Assembly: GCA_035535035.1 (NCBI GenBank) | Contig: DATLQW010000207.1 | Span: 1-43,616, forward strand | DNA length: 43,616 nucleotides | Direction: 5' to 3' | DNA from: JASHVB01 sp035535035 | GTDB taxonomy: Bacteria; Pseudomonadota; Alphaproteobacteria; Acetobacterales; Acetobacteraceae | Notes under the pieces: model-generated | The model's database searches: none | What the model saw: the letters and a program-made list of their open reading frames with translations, nothing else | Told to the model about the DNA's origin: nothing | Program-made: the position numbers and the translations under genes | Part shown: positions 8,517 through 16,879 of the stretch, one piece after another | How the letters are laid out: the number at the start of each line of letters is the position of its first letter | Numbering within the stretch: position 1 is the stretch's first letter

Positions 8517-8543
8517 CGGCGGGTCAGGCCGCTGCACATTCCG

Positions 8544-9971
8544 CTACGCTTCGGCTGGGCGCCGGCCGGCCTCGCCCTGAACGGTTGCCTCGTCCGCCTC
8601 CTCATCGACCGTCATCGCGCGGCCGTGCGTCTCGACGCCGAGCAGGCTGAACGACAGGCCGACCAGCAGCATGCCGAAGGCGAGGAACAGGAAGGCGGGG
8701 AGCACTGCATCGCCGGTCGCTTTCGGCGACACGAGATTGCCGGTGCCGGCGATCAGCGCGAGGCTCAGGGGACCGAGGATCTTGCCGACGCCGTTGGCCG
8801 CCTGGCCAAGCCCCGACGAGCGCGCGCCCATGCGGACGCCGAACGCCTCCACCGTGTAGGGCGCGAGGTTGGAGAACCCGCCGTCGATGCCGAAGGTGGA
8901 GACGCACATCAGGACGATCAGGAGCGGCACGCCGCCGACGAACACCTGGTTGAAATACGCCGCGGCAACCAGCGCGACGGCGGCGCCGAAGCCGAACACC
9001 TGGCCGCAGCGGCGCCTTCCCATGATCGGCGAGATGAAGGTCACCAGGACCTTGCCGACCACGCCTGCGCCGGCGACGAACACGAAATACTTCGCCGCCT
9101 GCGGCACCGGAATGTGCAGGAGCAGCGCAACGATGGTCGGCCCCCACAGATAGACGCCGTAGGCGGCCGTGGAGGAGCCACCCCAGATGATCACGGTGTC
9201 CCAGAAGCGGCGCGGATTGTTGTACAGCTCCGACAGGCGTCCGGAGGGTTGGGCAGCCGGCGGCATGGTGGGCAGCGGCACCTGGTCCAGCGGCAGCCGA
9301 AGCTGGCGCGCCACCTGGGCGCGTGCCTCGGCGAAGCGCCCCTTGGCGGTGAGCCAGCGCACCGATTCCGGCACGAAGATTGCGATGGCGATGCCTACCG
9401 GGATCGTCAGCGCGCCCAGCATCGCCACGCCGCGCCAGCCGAGCGCCGACAGCAACACCGCCGATGTCGCCGACGCCACGAGCGTGCCGGCGGTGGCGAA
9501 CACCACATAGAAGCTCGACAACGACGTCCGGTACCGCGTCGGCGCCTGCTCCACCACGATGGTCAGGCACGGCGTCACCGCCGCGGTAAGGCCGAAGCCC
9601 ACGACGAAGCGTAGCACGGCGAACAACCCCCAGGCGCCATTGGGCACGAAGCCGATCAGCCCGGCGCCGATGCCGCAGATAAAGGTGCCCAGCACGAGTT
9701 GGGTCTTGCGTCCCCACGCATCCGACAGGGCACCCCAGATGACCGCGCCGCAGATCGCACCCAGGCCGCCGCTGTAGAGGATGACCGCGGACTGGCCATA
9801 GGTGAGATGCCATTGCGGGCCGAGCACGGCAACGAGAAATCCGACGACCAGGAAGTCGAAGAACTCCAGCACGGTGATCAGCGCGAGCAGACTGAAGACG
9901 AACCAGTAGCGGCCGTTGAGTCGGTGGGTGTCGAACAGCGACAGCAGACCTTCGGACGTTTGTCCGTTCAT
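8544..9971 (-). CDS. MFS transporter, probable organic-acid/metabolite symporter
   Basis: A 475-residue major facilitator with about 12 predicted membrane segments, the motif A loop G-ALSDAWGRK at residues 80-89, and a second-half loop ISPIMGRRRCG. The C-terminus is acidic and cytoplasmic. The layout suits the sugar-porter or aromatic-acid/metabolite symporter branches rather than drug exporters. The ATG at 9971 has AGGAGG upstream. It converges on the third TfdA-like gene with only 27 bases between stops, so uptake of the dioxygenase substrate is a plausible inference, though the two are on opposite strands. Confidence 0.85.
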   Translation of the reverse strand: MNGQTSEGLLSLFDTHRLNGRYWFVFSLLALITVLEFFDFLVVGFLVAVLGPQWHLTYGQSAVILYSGGLGAICGAVIWGALSDAWGRKTQLVLGTFICGIGAGLIGFVPNGAWGLFAVLRFVVGFGLTAAVTPCLTIVVEQAPTRYRTSLSSFYVVFATAGTLVASATSAVLLSALGWRGVAMLGALTIPVGIAIAIFVPESVRWLTAKGRFAEARAQVARQLRLPLDQVPLPTMPPAAQPSGRLSELYNNPRRFWDTVIIWGGSSTAAYGVYLWGPTIVALLLHIPVPQAAKYFVFVAGAGVVGKVLVTFISPIMGRRRCGQVFGFGAAVALVAAAYFNQVFVGGVPLLIVLMCVSTFGIDGGFSNLAPYTVEAFGVRMGARSSGLGQAANGVGKILGPLSLALIAGTGNLVSPKATGDAVLPAFLFLAFGMLLVGLSFSLLGVETHGRAMTVDEEADEATVQGEAGRRPAEA

Positions 9972-10301
9972 GGGGGCGCCTCCTCCTGGCGCCGTCGGTC
10001 GCGTTCGGGCCGAGCGGCGCCGTTGTTGCGAAGCCAACGCAATCCTGCGCCGTCTCCCAAGGAGCTGGCGCTGTCTTTTGGGCCCGTGGGCCAAATGCAC
10101 GCCGACCGGCGATCCTGCGCCAGTCATTCCGGAAGGCTAGACCGCATTCCGCGAAAGACGCAAATGCCGGGTCCGCCGCTGCCGCATGTTCCGAGTCGCC
10201 ACGCGGCGACGGCGCGATTCCACGCGTTGACAGAAGCCTGGCAATTGGGACAAAGACGCGGCCGAAACCGGAACAAGAGCCTGCGCCATGCTGAAGGTCT
10301 C
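9972..10301. other. divergent intergenic region (MFS / GST)
   Basis: No gene is seen in these 330 bases. They contain a short direct repeat ATCCTGCGCC (near 10042 and 10111) and a near-palindrome TTTGGGCCC..GGGCCAAA around 10077-10096, both possible regulator sites. Confidence 0.5.
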
Positions 10302-10949
10302 ATGCTGAAGATCTGGGGACGCCGCAGTTCGTTCAACGTGCAGAAGGTGCTGTGGCTGGTGGACGAGTTGGAACTGCCGCACGAGCACATCGACGCCGGC
10401 GGCGGATTCGGCGGATTGGATGCGCCGGGCTTCCTGGCGATGAATCCGCACGGCAAGGTTCCGGTGATCGACGACGACGGTACGGTGGTGTGGGAGTCGC
10501 ACGCGATTCTGCGTTACCTCGCGGCGCGCCATGGCGGAGCACGGTGGTGGCCGGGCGATCCGGCCGAGCGGTCACTGGCGGAACGCTGGATGGACTGGTC
10601 GGCGACGACGCTGCAACCCGATTTCCTGATAGGCGTGTTCTGGGGTTTCTATCGCACGCCGGATGCGGCGCGCGACTGGCCGGCGATCCGCGAGAAAGTC
10701 GCTGCGTGCGCGGCGCATTTCGTATTGCTCGATCGGATCCTGGGGGATCGGCGCTATTTGCTGGGTGACGACCTGACGCTGGCGGACCTGCCGGCCGGCA
10801 CCGCGCTGTATCGGTATTTCGGATTGGACATCGAACGGCCCGCGGTGCCGAACGTGGCAGCCTGGTACTGCCGCCTGCAAGCGCGACCGGCCTACCGGGG
10901 CCATGTCATGCTCCCGTTCGAGGAGTTGCGCGGCCGGCTGGCCTATTGA
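10302..10949 (+). CDS. glutathione S-transferase family protein
   Basis: A 215-residue GST: N-terminal thioredoxin fold starting MLKIWGRRSSFNVQKVLW, with the cis-proline loop HGKVPVIDDDG and the glutathione-contacting WESHAILRYL; then an all-helical C-terminal domain with the conserved LGDDLTLADLPAG motif near residue 160. The Ser9/Ser10 region takes the usual catalytic position of bacterial theta-like forms. AAGG precedes the start. It is divergent from the MFS gene and convergent, at a gap of 4 bases, with a small hypothetical gene. Detoxification or ring-opening of electrophilic substrates is possible, but nothing fixes the substrate. Confidence 0.92.
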   Translation: MLKIWGRRSSFNVQKVLWLVDELELPHEHIDAGGGFGGLDAPGFLAMNPHGKVPVIDDDGTVVWESHAILRYLAARHGGARWWPGDPAERSLAERWMDWSATTLQPDFLIGVFWGFYRTPDAARDWPAIREKVAACAAHFVLLDRILGDRRYLLGDDLTLADLPAGTALYRYFGLDIERPAVPNVAAWYCRLQARPAYRGHVMLPFEELRGRLAY

Positions 10950-10953
10950 CGGG

Positions 10954-11292
10954 TCACGGCATGCCGAAGGTCCGCCGCGCGATTTCCAGCAATGCGCGCA
11001 GGTAGTCTTCGCCGGTTTCAGGGAAGGCGTCGATGCCGATGCGCAGGCGGTAGTCGTGCGCAAGCTGGGTGAAGTCGCTGATGTCGTCGGACTCGGCGAG
11101 CCAGTTGCAGATCGCGCCGTATTCCCGGTAAGGCGGCGAGGCTTGCAGGTGCCGCAGGTCGCCGGCGAGCTTCCGCAGGCGTTGTGCGGCGGCGGCGCTT
11201 TGCCGGTCGCCGGGGTCGGTATCGACCTTGCGCAGGCGCCATTCGGCCGCGGCTTCCAGGTCGGCGATTTCCGGCGGATCGGGTTCGGTCAT
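10954..11292 (-). CDS. hypothetical protein, 112 residues
   Basis: A short acidic, mostly helical protein (MTEPDPPEIADLEAAAEWRL...) without signal peptide or membrane segment. A central tract of alanines and arginines (QSAAAAQRLRKLAGDLRHL) could form a helix hairpin; the second half (DDISDFTQLAHDYRLRIGID) looks globular. I do not recognise a family. Its stop is 4 bases from the GST stop on the other strand. Codon usage is like that of its neighbours, so I take it as real. Confidence 0.6.
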   Translation of the reverse strand: MTEPDPPEIADLEAAAEWRLRKVDTDPGDRQSAAAAQRLRKLAGDLRHLQASPPYREYGAICNWLAESDDISDFTQLAHDYRLRIGIDAFPETGEDYLRALLEIARRTFGMP

Positions 11293-11750
11293 TGTTGGGT
11301 CTTCCGGTTTCCGTATAGGGCGGTGCAGCATATCAGACGGTTTCACCACAGGGACACGCTGGGTACGCCGTCCCCCGATCCTTCGTGTATTGGTGGCGAA
11401 GCCGTCTTGCTTCGGCACGCGCCGTACGGACACCCCGGGTCAGGTGAGGCCGGCATCTGGCGGGCCCGAACGGCCGATGCTGCCTGCATGGCGGCAAGAG
11501 CACCGGTGCCCGAACCAAGGCAGGCATGGACCCCATCCGCGCCGCCACCGCCAGGCAGGGCTGTTGGCGCGGCGAAAGCCGCGCCTTCATGTGCGCGATC
11601 AACGATCTCCTCCGCAGCGCCCGCGTCCTGCCGACCGCGACCGCACTCGATCCAATGCACCCCACGCCGCGCAGCCAATCGCCCCGCCCCGTTGCCCCCC
11701 CGTCCCTGCTCCGATAGGTTCCGCCGCCGCGCTCAACGGGAACCCAGCCC
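11293..11750. other. 458-base gap before the aminotransferase pair
   Basis: I see no convincing gene. A 63-codon open frame (11526-11717) on the plus strand has no recognisable domain and no clear ribosome binding site. No riboswitch fold could be identified by eye, but a structured leader is not excluded. Confidence 0.45.
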
Positions 11751-12953
11751 ATGTCCCTCATCGCCGAACGACTCGACCGCATCCAGCCCAGCCTGACCAT
11801 CGCCATTGCCACCAAGGCGCGTCACATGATCGCCGAGGGCAAGAACGTGATCAGCCTGTCGCAGGGCGAGCCGGATTTCGACACGCCGCGCAACGTCAAG
11901 GACGCCGCGATCCGCGCCATCGAAGCCAACGAGTCCCACTACACCGACGTGGCCGGCACCCCCGCCCTGCGCCAGGCCGTGGCGCAAAAGTTCAAGCGCG
12001 ACAGCGGCCTGGACTACAAGCCGGAGGAGATCATCATCTCCACCGGCGGCAAGCAGGTGATCTTCAACGCGTTCCTGGCGACGCTGAACGCCGGCGACGA
12101 GGTTATCATCCCCAGCCCGTGCTGGGTCAGCTATCCCGACATCGTAAGCCTCGCCGACGGCACGCCGGTGCTGGTGCCGTGCGGCCAGAACAACGGCTTC
12201 AAGCTGCGCGCCGAGGACCTGGAAGCGGCGATCACCCCGCGGACCAAATGGTTCATGCTGAACAACCCGTGCAACCCGACCGGCGCCGCCTACAACGCCG
12301 GGGATCTGCGGGCGATCTGCGACGTGCTGCTGCGCCACCCCGACGTGTGGGTGTTCACCGACGACATCTACGAGAAGCTGGCGTATGACGGGTTCAAGCC
12401 GGCCACCATCGTGCAGGTGGAACCCAAACTGCGCGACCGCACCGTTACCATGAACGGGTGCTCGAAAGCCTATGCGATGACCGGCTGGCGCATCGGCTTC
12501 GCCGGCGCGCCGGTGGCGCTGATCAAGGCGATGGACAAGCTGCAAAGCCAGTCCACCTCGAACACCAACTCGATCGCCCAGGCCGCCGCGGTGGAGGCAC
12601 TGACCGGCCCGCAGGACTCCATCGAAGCCATGCGCAAGATCTTCGAGGAGCGGCGCAACCTGGTGGTGGCGGAGCTGAACAAGGCGCCGGGCCTGAACTG
12701 CCACAAGCCGGAAGGCGCATTCTACGTCTATCCCTCGATCCATGGCTGCATCGGCAAGACCAGCCGCGGCGGCAAGAAGATCACCGATGACGAGGGCTTC
12801 GTCCTGACCTTGCTGGAGGAGGAAGGCGTCGCCGCGGTGCATGGCTCGGCGTTCTGCTATCCGGGGCATTTCCGCATCGCCTACGCCAACTCCACCGAGG
12901 AGCTGCAGGACGCCTGCCGCCGCATCCAGCATTTCTGCGAAGGGCTGCACTGA
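11751..12953 (+). CDS. class I/II PLP-dependent aminotransferase (aspartate aminotransferase-like), copy 1
   Basis: A 400-residue fold-type I aminotransferase of the AspC/AatA I-beta type. Visible are the substrate-binding SQGEPDFDTP, the Asn-containing NNPCNPTGA motif, the PLP lysine Lys239 in GCSKAYAMTGWRIG (GWRIG supplies the phosphate contact), and the carboxylate-binding arginine region HFRIAYA. Members transfer amino groups between aspartate, aromatic amino acids or other donors and 2-oxo acids. The stop and the next start overlap as TGATG, so the pair is translationally coupled. The leader contains a degenerate region with no clear promoter. Confidence 0.93.
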   Translation: MSLIAERLDRIQPSLTIAIATKARHMIAEGKNVISLSQGEPDFDTPRNVKDAAIRAIEANESHYTDVAGTPALRQAVAQKFKRDSGLDYKPEEIIISTGGKQVIFNAFLATLNAGDEVIIPSPCWVSYPDIVSLADGTPVLVPCGQNNGFKLRAEDLEAAITPRTKWFMLNNPCNPTGAAYNAGDLRAICDVLLRHPDVWVFTDDIYEKLAYDGFKPATIVQVEPKLRDRTVTMNGCSKAYAMTGWRIGFAGAPVALIKAMDKLQSQSTSNTNSIAQAAAVEALTGPQDSIEAMRKIFEERRNLVVAELNKAPGLNCHKPEGAFYVYPSIHGCIGKTSRGGKKITDDEGFVLTLLEEEGVAAVHGSAFCYPGHFRIAYANSTEELQDACRRIQHFCEGLH

Positions 12954-14200
12954 TGTCCGGCCAAACGGGACCAGGCCAGGCGAGGGCCAGCCAAAGCGGG
13001 CCAGGGCTCTCGCGGCGGCTCGGCCGTGTCGAGGTCGCCGCCAGCGTGCAGATGACGATCAAGGCGCGCGAGCTGCGCGCCGCCGGCAAGAACGTCATCT
13101 CGCTCACCCTCGGCGAGCCGAATTTCGACAGTCCGCCGCACGCCATCGAGGCGGCACACCAGGCGGCGCTGAAGGGCGACACGAAATACCCGCCGCAAGA
13201 CGGCACCCGCGTGTTCAAGGAGGCAATCCAGCGCAAGTTCAAGCGCGATTCCGGCCTCGACTACGCGCTGGATGAGATTTGCGTCGGCAATGGGGGAAAA
13301 CAGTGCCTGTTCAACGCCATCATGGCGACGGTCGATCCGGGCGACGAGGTGGTGATCCCGGTGCCGTCCTGGATCGCCTATGCGCAGATGACGCAGCTCT
13401 GCGAAGGCACGCCGGTGTTCGTCAACTGTCCACAGAACAACGGCTTCAAGCCGCGCGCCGAGGACATCGACGCCGCGATCACGCCCAACACCAAATGGCT
13501 GATCCTCAACAACCCCAACAATCCCACCGGCGCCTGTTGCTCCGCCGCGGAACTGCGCGCCATCGCCGACGTGATGCTGAAACACCCGCATGTCTGGATT
13601 CTGTCCGATGACATGTATGAGCACCTCGTGTTCGGCGGCTTCCAGCACGCCACCTTCGCGCAGGTGGCGCCGGAATTGAAGAACCGCACGCTGACCGTGA
13701 GCGGCGTTTCCAAGACCTATGCGATGACCGGCTGGCGCATCGGCTTTGCCGGCGGACCGCGCGCGCTGATCAAGGCGATGGTGAACATGCAGGGCCAGGC
13801 GACGGCGGGCATCTCCACGGTCGGCCAGGCGGCGGCAGCGGCGGCGCTGGACGGGCCGCAAGACGGCGTGCAGGTGCAGATCGAGGCCTATCAGCGCCGC
13901 CGCGACATCGCGGTGGAGCTGCTGAACGCCTGCAAAGGCATCACCTGCCACAAGCCGGAAGGCGCGTTCTACGTGTTTCCGAATGTCGCCGGCTGCCTCG
14001 GCCACACCACCGCCGGCGGCCGGCGGTTGCAGACCGACGAGGATGTGTGCCTGGCGTTGCTCGAGGAGAAGTATGTCGCGACCGTGCACGGTGCGGCGTA
14101 CCACATGAGCCCGTATCTGCGCATCAGCACCGCCACCGACGATGCGTCGCTGGTGGAAGGCTGCCGCCGCATCGCCGCGTTCTGCGAGGCGCTACGCTGA
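12953..14200 (+). CDS. class I/II PLP-dependent aminotransferase (aspartate aminotransferase-like), copy 2
   Basis: A 415-residue paralogue of the preceding enzyme, coupled by a one-base overlap (TGATG). It has TLGEPNFDSP, NNPNNPTGA, the PLP lysine Lys254 in GVSKTYAMTGWRIG, and YLRISTA for the substrate carboxylate. Relative to copy 1 it carries about 15 extra N-terminal residues (rich in G, Q and S) and different active-site loops, for example SWIAYAQM in place of CWVSYPDI. Both copies keep all cofactor residues, so distinct substrates are likely. No biosynthetic partner lies next to them, which leaves the physiological amino acid open. Confidence 0.92.
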   Translation: MSGQTGPGQARASQSGPGLSRRLGRVEVAASVQMTIKARELRAAGKNVISLTLGEPNFDSPPHAIEAAHQAALKGDTKYPPQDGTRVFKEAIQRKFKRDSGLDYALDEICVGNGGKQCLFNAIMATVDPGDEVVIPVPSWIAYAQMTQLCEGTPVFVNCPQNNGFKPRAEDIDAAITPNTKWLILNNPNNPTGACCSAAELRAIADVMLKHPHVWILSDDMYEHLVFGGFQHATFAQVAPELKNRTLTVSGVSKTYAMTGWRIGFAGGPRALIKAMVNMQGQATAGISTVGQAAAAAALDGPQDGVQVQIEAYQRRRDIAVELLNACKGITCHKPEGAFYVFPNVAGCLGHTTAGGRRLQTDEDVCLALLEEKYVATVHGAAYHMSPYLRISTATDDASLVEGCRRIAAFCEALR

Positions 14201-14246
14201 CAGCCTCGCCCGCTGCGCGGGCAAGTGCGGCTTCTCCCTGGGGTTC

Positions 14247-14996
14247 ATGCAAGTTCGCATTGACGAATCGCCCGCGTGCGTTCCTTCTGCCGCGATGGAG
14301 TTTGCGTCGATCGAGACTCTGGCACTGCCGCGCGGAACCGCGCGCGTCGAATGGCGGCGCAGCGCGCGGGCGCGGCGCATCAGCCTGCGCATCGACCCGC
14401 GTGGCGGCAGCGTCGTCGTCACCCTGCCGCCGCGCGCGGGTCGCAACGCCGGCATGGCGCTGCTGATGAGCCATGCCGAATGGGTGTCGGACCGGCTCGC
14501 GGCGCTGCCGGAGCGCGTCATGTTCGCCGACGGCGCGATGGTGCCGATCGGCGGCGTGCCGCACCGCATCCGCCACGTGCCGCAACATCGTGGTGCCGCC
14601 TGGATTCTCGACGGGGAACTGTTCGTCACCGGCGCGCCGGAGTTCCTGCGCCGCCGCGTCGTGGACTTCCTGCGCGCCGAAGCCGGCCGCAAGCTGTCGG
14701 TGCTGGTGGCCGCGAAAGCCGCGCTGATCGACCTGCAGCCACGGCGACTCGTCGTGAAGGATACCCAGAGCAGGTGGGGAAGCTGTGCGCCGGATGGGTC
14801 GCTGGCGTTCAGTTGGCGGTTGGTGATGGCGCCGGAGTTCGTGCAGGACTATGTCGCCGCGCACGAGGTGACGCATCTGAAGCACATGAACCACGGCAAG
14901 CGGTTCTGGTCCCAGTTGGACCTGCTGACGCCGCACGCCAACGCCGCAATTCCCTGGTTGCGGCGTGAAGGCGCGCGCCTGCTGCGCATCGGCTGA
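14247..14996 (+). CDS. YgjP-type zinc metallopeptidase (SprT/M48-like)
   Basis: A 249-residue protein of the YgjP/DUF45 family. The zinc motif HEVTH (His206, Glu207, His210) sits in the typical context AAHEVTHLKHMNHGKRFW, with RWGSC earlier (SQSRWGSCAPDGSL region), both family hallmarks. The N-terminal half contains the RRSARARRISLRIDPRGG strand pair common to the group. The ATG at 14247 has a GGGG upstream; the ATG at 14295 would give 233 residues and is an alternative, since the first residues are not conserved in pattern. It converges with tarD. Function in the family is poorly known; a proteolytic or DNA-repair-linked role is only inferred from SprT. Confidence 0.88.
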   Translation: MQVRIDESPACVPSAAMEFASIETLALPRGTARVEWRRSARARRISLRIDPRGGSVVVTLPPRAGRNAGMALLMSHAEWVSDRLAALPERVMFADGAMVPIGGVPHRIRHVPQHRGAAWILDGELFVTGAPEFLRRRVVDFLRAEAGRKLSVLVAAKAALIDLQPRRLVVKDTQSRWGSCAPDGSLAFSWRLVMAPEFVQDYVAAHEVTHLKHMNHGKRFWSQLDLLTPHANAAIPWLRREGARLLRIG

Positions 14997-15040
14997 TCCG
15001 TCAGGCGCCACTTGCGGCGGCGGGCACGCGGCGGGACTGG

Positions 15041-16210
15041 TCACGCGGCGAGGTCGCGCATGATCGCATAAAGGTCGGACTTGCCCTCGAAGCCGATGCC
15101 TGGAAGTTCCGGCAGCGTGACGACGGAGTTCTCCACCCGCGTGCCATCCGGGAACCCGCCATAGGGCTGGAACACGTCCGGATAGCTCTCGTTCCCGCCG
15201 AGACCGAGTCCCGCGGCGATCGCCAGCGACATCTGGTGCCCGCCATGCGGGATGCAGCGCTTCCAGCTCCAGCCGGCATCCTTCAGCATCCGCAAGGTCC
15301 GCTGGTATTCGCACAGGCCGTATGACAAGGCACAGTCGAATTGCAGCCAGTCGCGATCGGGCCGCATCCCGCCATGGCGGACCAGATTGCGCGCATCCTG
15401 ATGGCTGAACAGGTTTTCCCCGGTTGCCATCGGGCCCGGATAGAACTCCGCCAGCGCCGCCTGCAACTGGTAGTCCAGCGGATCGCCGGCCTCCTCGTAC
15501 CAGAACAGGTCGTAGTCGCGCAGCATCTTCGCATAGGCGATCGCGGTTTCCAGATCGAAGCGGCCGTTCGCATCGACCGCCAGCCGCGCCTTGCCGCCGA
15601 GCTCGGCGAGCACCGCCTCGATACGCCGGCGGTCGATATCGATCGGCTCGCCGCCGATCTTCATTTTCACCACCGTGTAGCCGCGATCGAGATAGGACCG
15701 CATCTCGGCGCACAGCGCTGCGTCATCCTTGCCGGGATAATAGTAGCCGCCCGCGGCATAGACGAAGACGTGCGGATCGGCTTCGATGCCGTAGCGTTCG
15801 GCCAGCAGCCGAAACAGCGGTTTCCCCCCGAGCTTCGCCACCACGTCCCACACCGCCATGTCGATGGTGCCGACCGCGACCGAACGGTCGCCGTGTCCGC
15901 CGGGCTTCTCGTTGCGCATCATGCAGCTCCAGACGCGGTCCGGATCGAGGTTTTCTCCCGTCCCGTCCAGCAGCGATGCCGGATCGGCTTCCAGGACCCG
16001 CGGGGCGAAACGCTCGCGGATCAGCCCGCCCTGGCCATAGCGGCCGTTGGAGTTGAAGCCGTAGCCCACCACGCGCCGGCCGTTGCGCTCCACATTGGTC
16101 ACCACCGCGACCAGGCTCGTGGTCATCCGGGAGAAATCGATATAGGCGTTGCGGATCGGCGAGCTGATCGGCTTGGTGATCTCCCGCACATCGACAATGC
16201 GCAGTGGCAT
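15041..16210 (-). CDS. tarD: D(-)-tartrate dehydratase (enolase superfamily)
   Basis: Dehydrates D-tartrate to oxaloacetate. At 389 residues it has the same length as the structurally studied Bradyrhizobium enzyme, and key residues fall at the same numbers: Lys184 in VVKMKIGG, metal ligands Asp213, Glu239 and Glu265, and His322 in CIPHGGHQMS. The N-terminal capping domain (KPISSPIRNAYIDFSRMTTS) also matches closely. The ATG at 16210 follows AAAGGAAC. It is convergent with the YgjP-type gene and divergent from the DUF4280 gene; no tartrate transporter or regulator is adjacent, so induction and uptake are unexplained here. Function is assigned with unusual certainty for this superfamily because of the residue match. 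Confidence 0.95.
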   Translation of the reverse strand: MPLRIVDVREITKPISSPIRNAYIDFSRMTTSLVAVVTNVERNGRRVVGYGFNSNGRYGQGGLIRERFAPRVLEADPASLLDGTGENLDPDRVWSCMMRNEKPGGHGDRSVAVGTIDMAVWDVVAKLGGKPLFRLLAERYGIEADPHVFVYAAGGYYYPGKDDAALCAEMRSYLDRGYTVVKMKIGGEPIDIDRRRIEAVLAELGGKARLAVDANGRFDLETAIAYAKMLRDYDLFWYEEAGDPLDYQLQAALAEFYPGPMATGENLFSHQDARNLVRHGGMRPDRDWLQFDCALSYGLCEYQRTLRMLKDAGWSWKRCIPHGGHQMSLAIAAGLGLGGNESYPDVFQPYGGFPDGTRVENSVVTLPELPGIGFEGKSDLYAIMRDLAA

Positions 16211-16348
16211 GGCGGTTCCTTTCGCGGCACGGCGGCCGGGGTTTCAGCGCAATTCCGCCACCGGCGCAACAGCCGGCGGCCGATGACCAGCCGGCGGCGG
16301 CAGCGGTATCGCCCCGCCGACCGCGATCCTGTCCGCCGCGGGATTTCA

Positions 16349-16376
16349 TTGCCAATAATGGCCGGACGGGTATAAG
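16349..16376 (+). promoter_or_regulatory. sigma-70-type promoter of the DUF4280 gene
   Basis: TTGCCA (16349-16354), a 16-base spacer and TATAAG (16371-16376) make one of the best housekeeping promoters in the window. The expected start near 16383 leaves a leader of about 33 bases with GGAGGG before the ATG. Confidence 0.6.
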
Positions 16377-16415
16377 CGGGCCGCGGAATTTCCATTGACC
16401 CGGAGGGACCCGGCC

Positions 16416-16805
16416 ATGCCGATGCAAGTGGTGAATGGCGCGCAGCTCGCTTGCACGTTCGGGGCGGCGCCCTCGGTGCTGACCGTGCTGCCGGTCAATT
16501 GCACGATGGCGGACAGCATGCCGGCGGCGAACATCATGGACTATGTCCCCATGGAGAACATCATGCCGTTCGGCATGTGCACGAGCATCGCCAACCCGGA
16601 GGTCGCATCGGCGACGGCGGCGGCCCTGGGCGTGCTGACTCCGATGCCCTGCGTCCCGGTAACGTCGGCCCCATGGGCCCCAGGGGCGCCGACGGTGATG
16701 ATCGCCAACCAGCCGGCGCTGGACAGCACGTCGAAATGCATGTGCAACTGGGCCGGCGTGATCAGCGTCGTCATGCCCGGGCAGACCGACACGATGGTCC
16801 CCTGA
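16416..16805 (+). CDS. DUF4280/PAAR-like protein, orphan
   Basis: A 129-residue protein with the cysteine- and proline-rich pattern of DUF4280/PAAR-like proteins: GAQLACTFGAAPS at the N-terminus, NIMPFGMCTSIANP in the middle, MPCVPVTSAPWAPGAPTV, and a C-terminal KCMCNWAGVISVVMPGQ. PAAR-like proteins form the metal-stabilised tip of type VI secretion spikes or related contractile devices and carry effectors. The ATG follows GGAGGG and a good promoter. No VgrG, sheath, or effector gene lies within the window, so it would have to work with loci elsewhere. The family call is by pattern and is fairly secure. Confidence 0.8.
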   Translation: MPMQVVNGAQLACTFGAAPSVLTVLPVNCTMADSMPAANIMDYVPMENIMPFGMCTSIANPEVASATAAALGVLTPMPCVPVTSAPWAPGAPTVMIANQPALDSTSKCMCNWAGVISVVMPGQTDTMVP

Positions 16806-16879
16806 CCGCGGCGCGGGACGGCTGCATCGTTCACGCCGGGCCGGCCGGCGCCCGCGCAACAGCAGCGCGACGGCGCGCG

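Noticed and set aside
11293..11750. Possible riboswitch, 6S RNA or SRP RNA before the aminotransferases
   Set aside because: None of the conserved cores could be found by eye; only general GC-rich structure is visible.
16416..16805. A type VI secretion locus around the DUF4280 gene
   Set aside because: No VgrG, Hcp, sheath, ClpV or membrane-complex genes are within the window.
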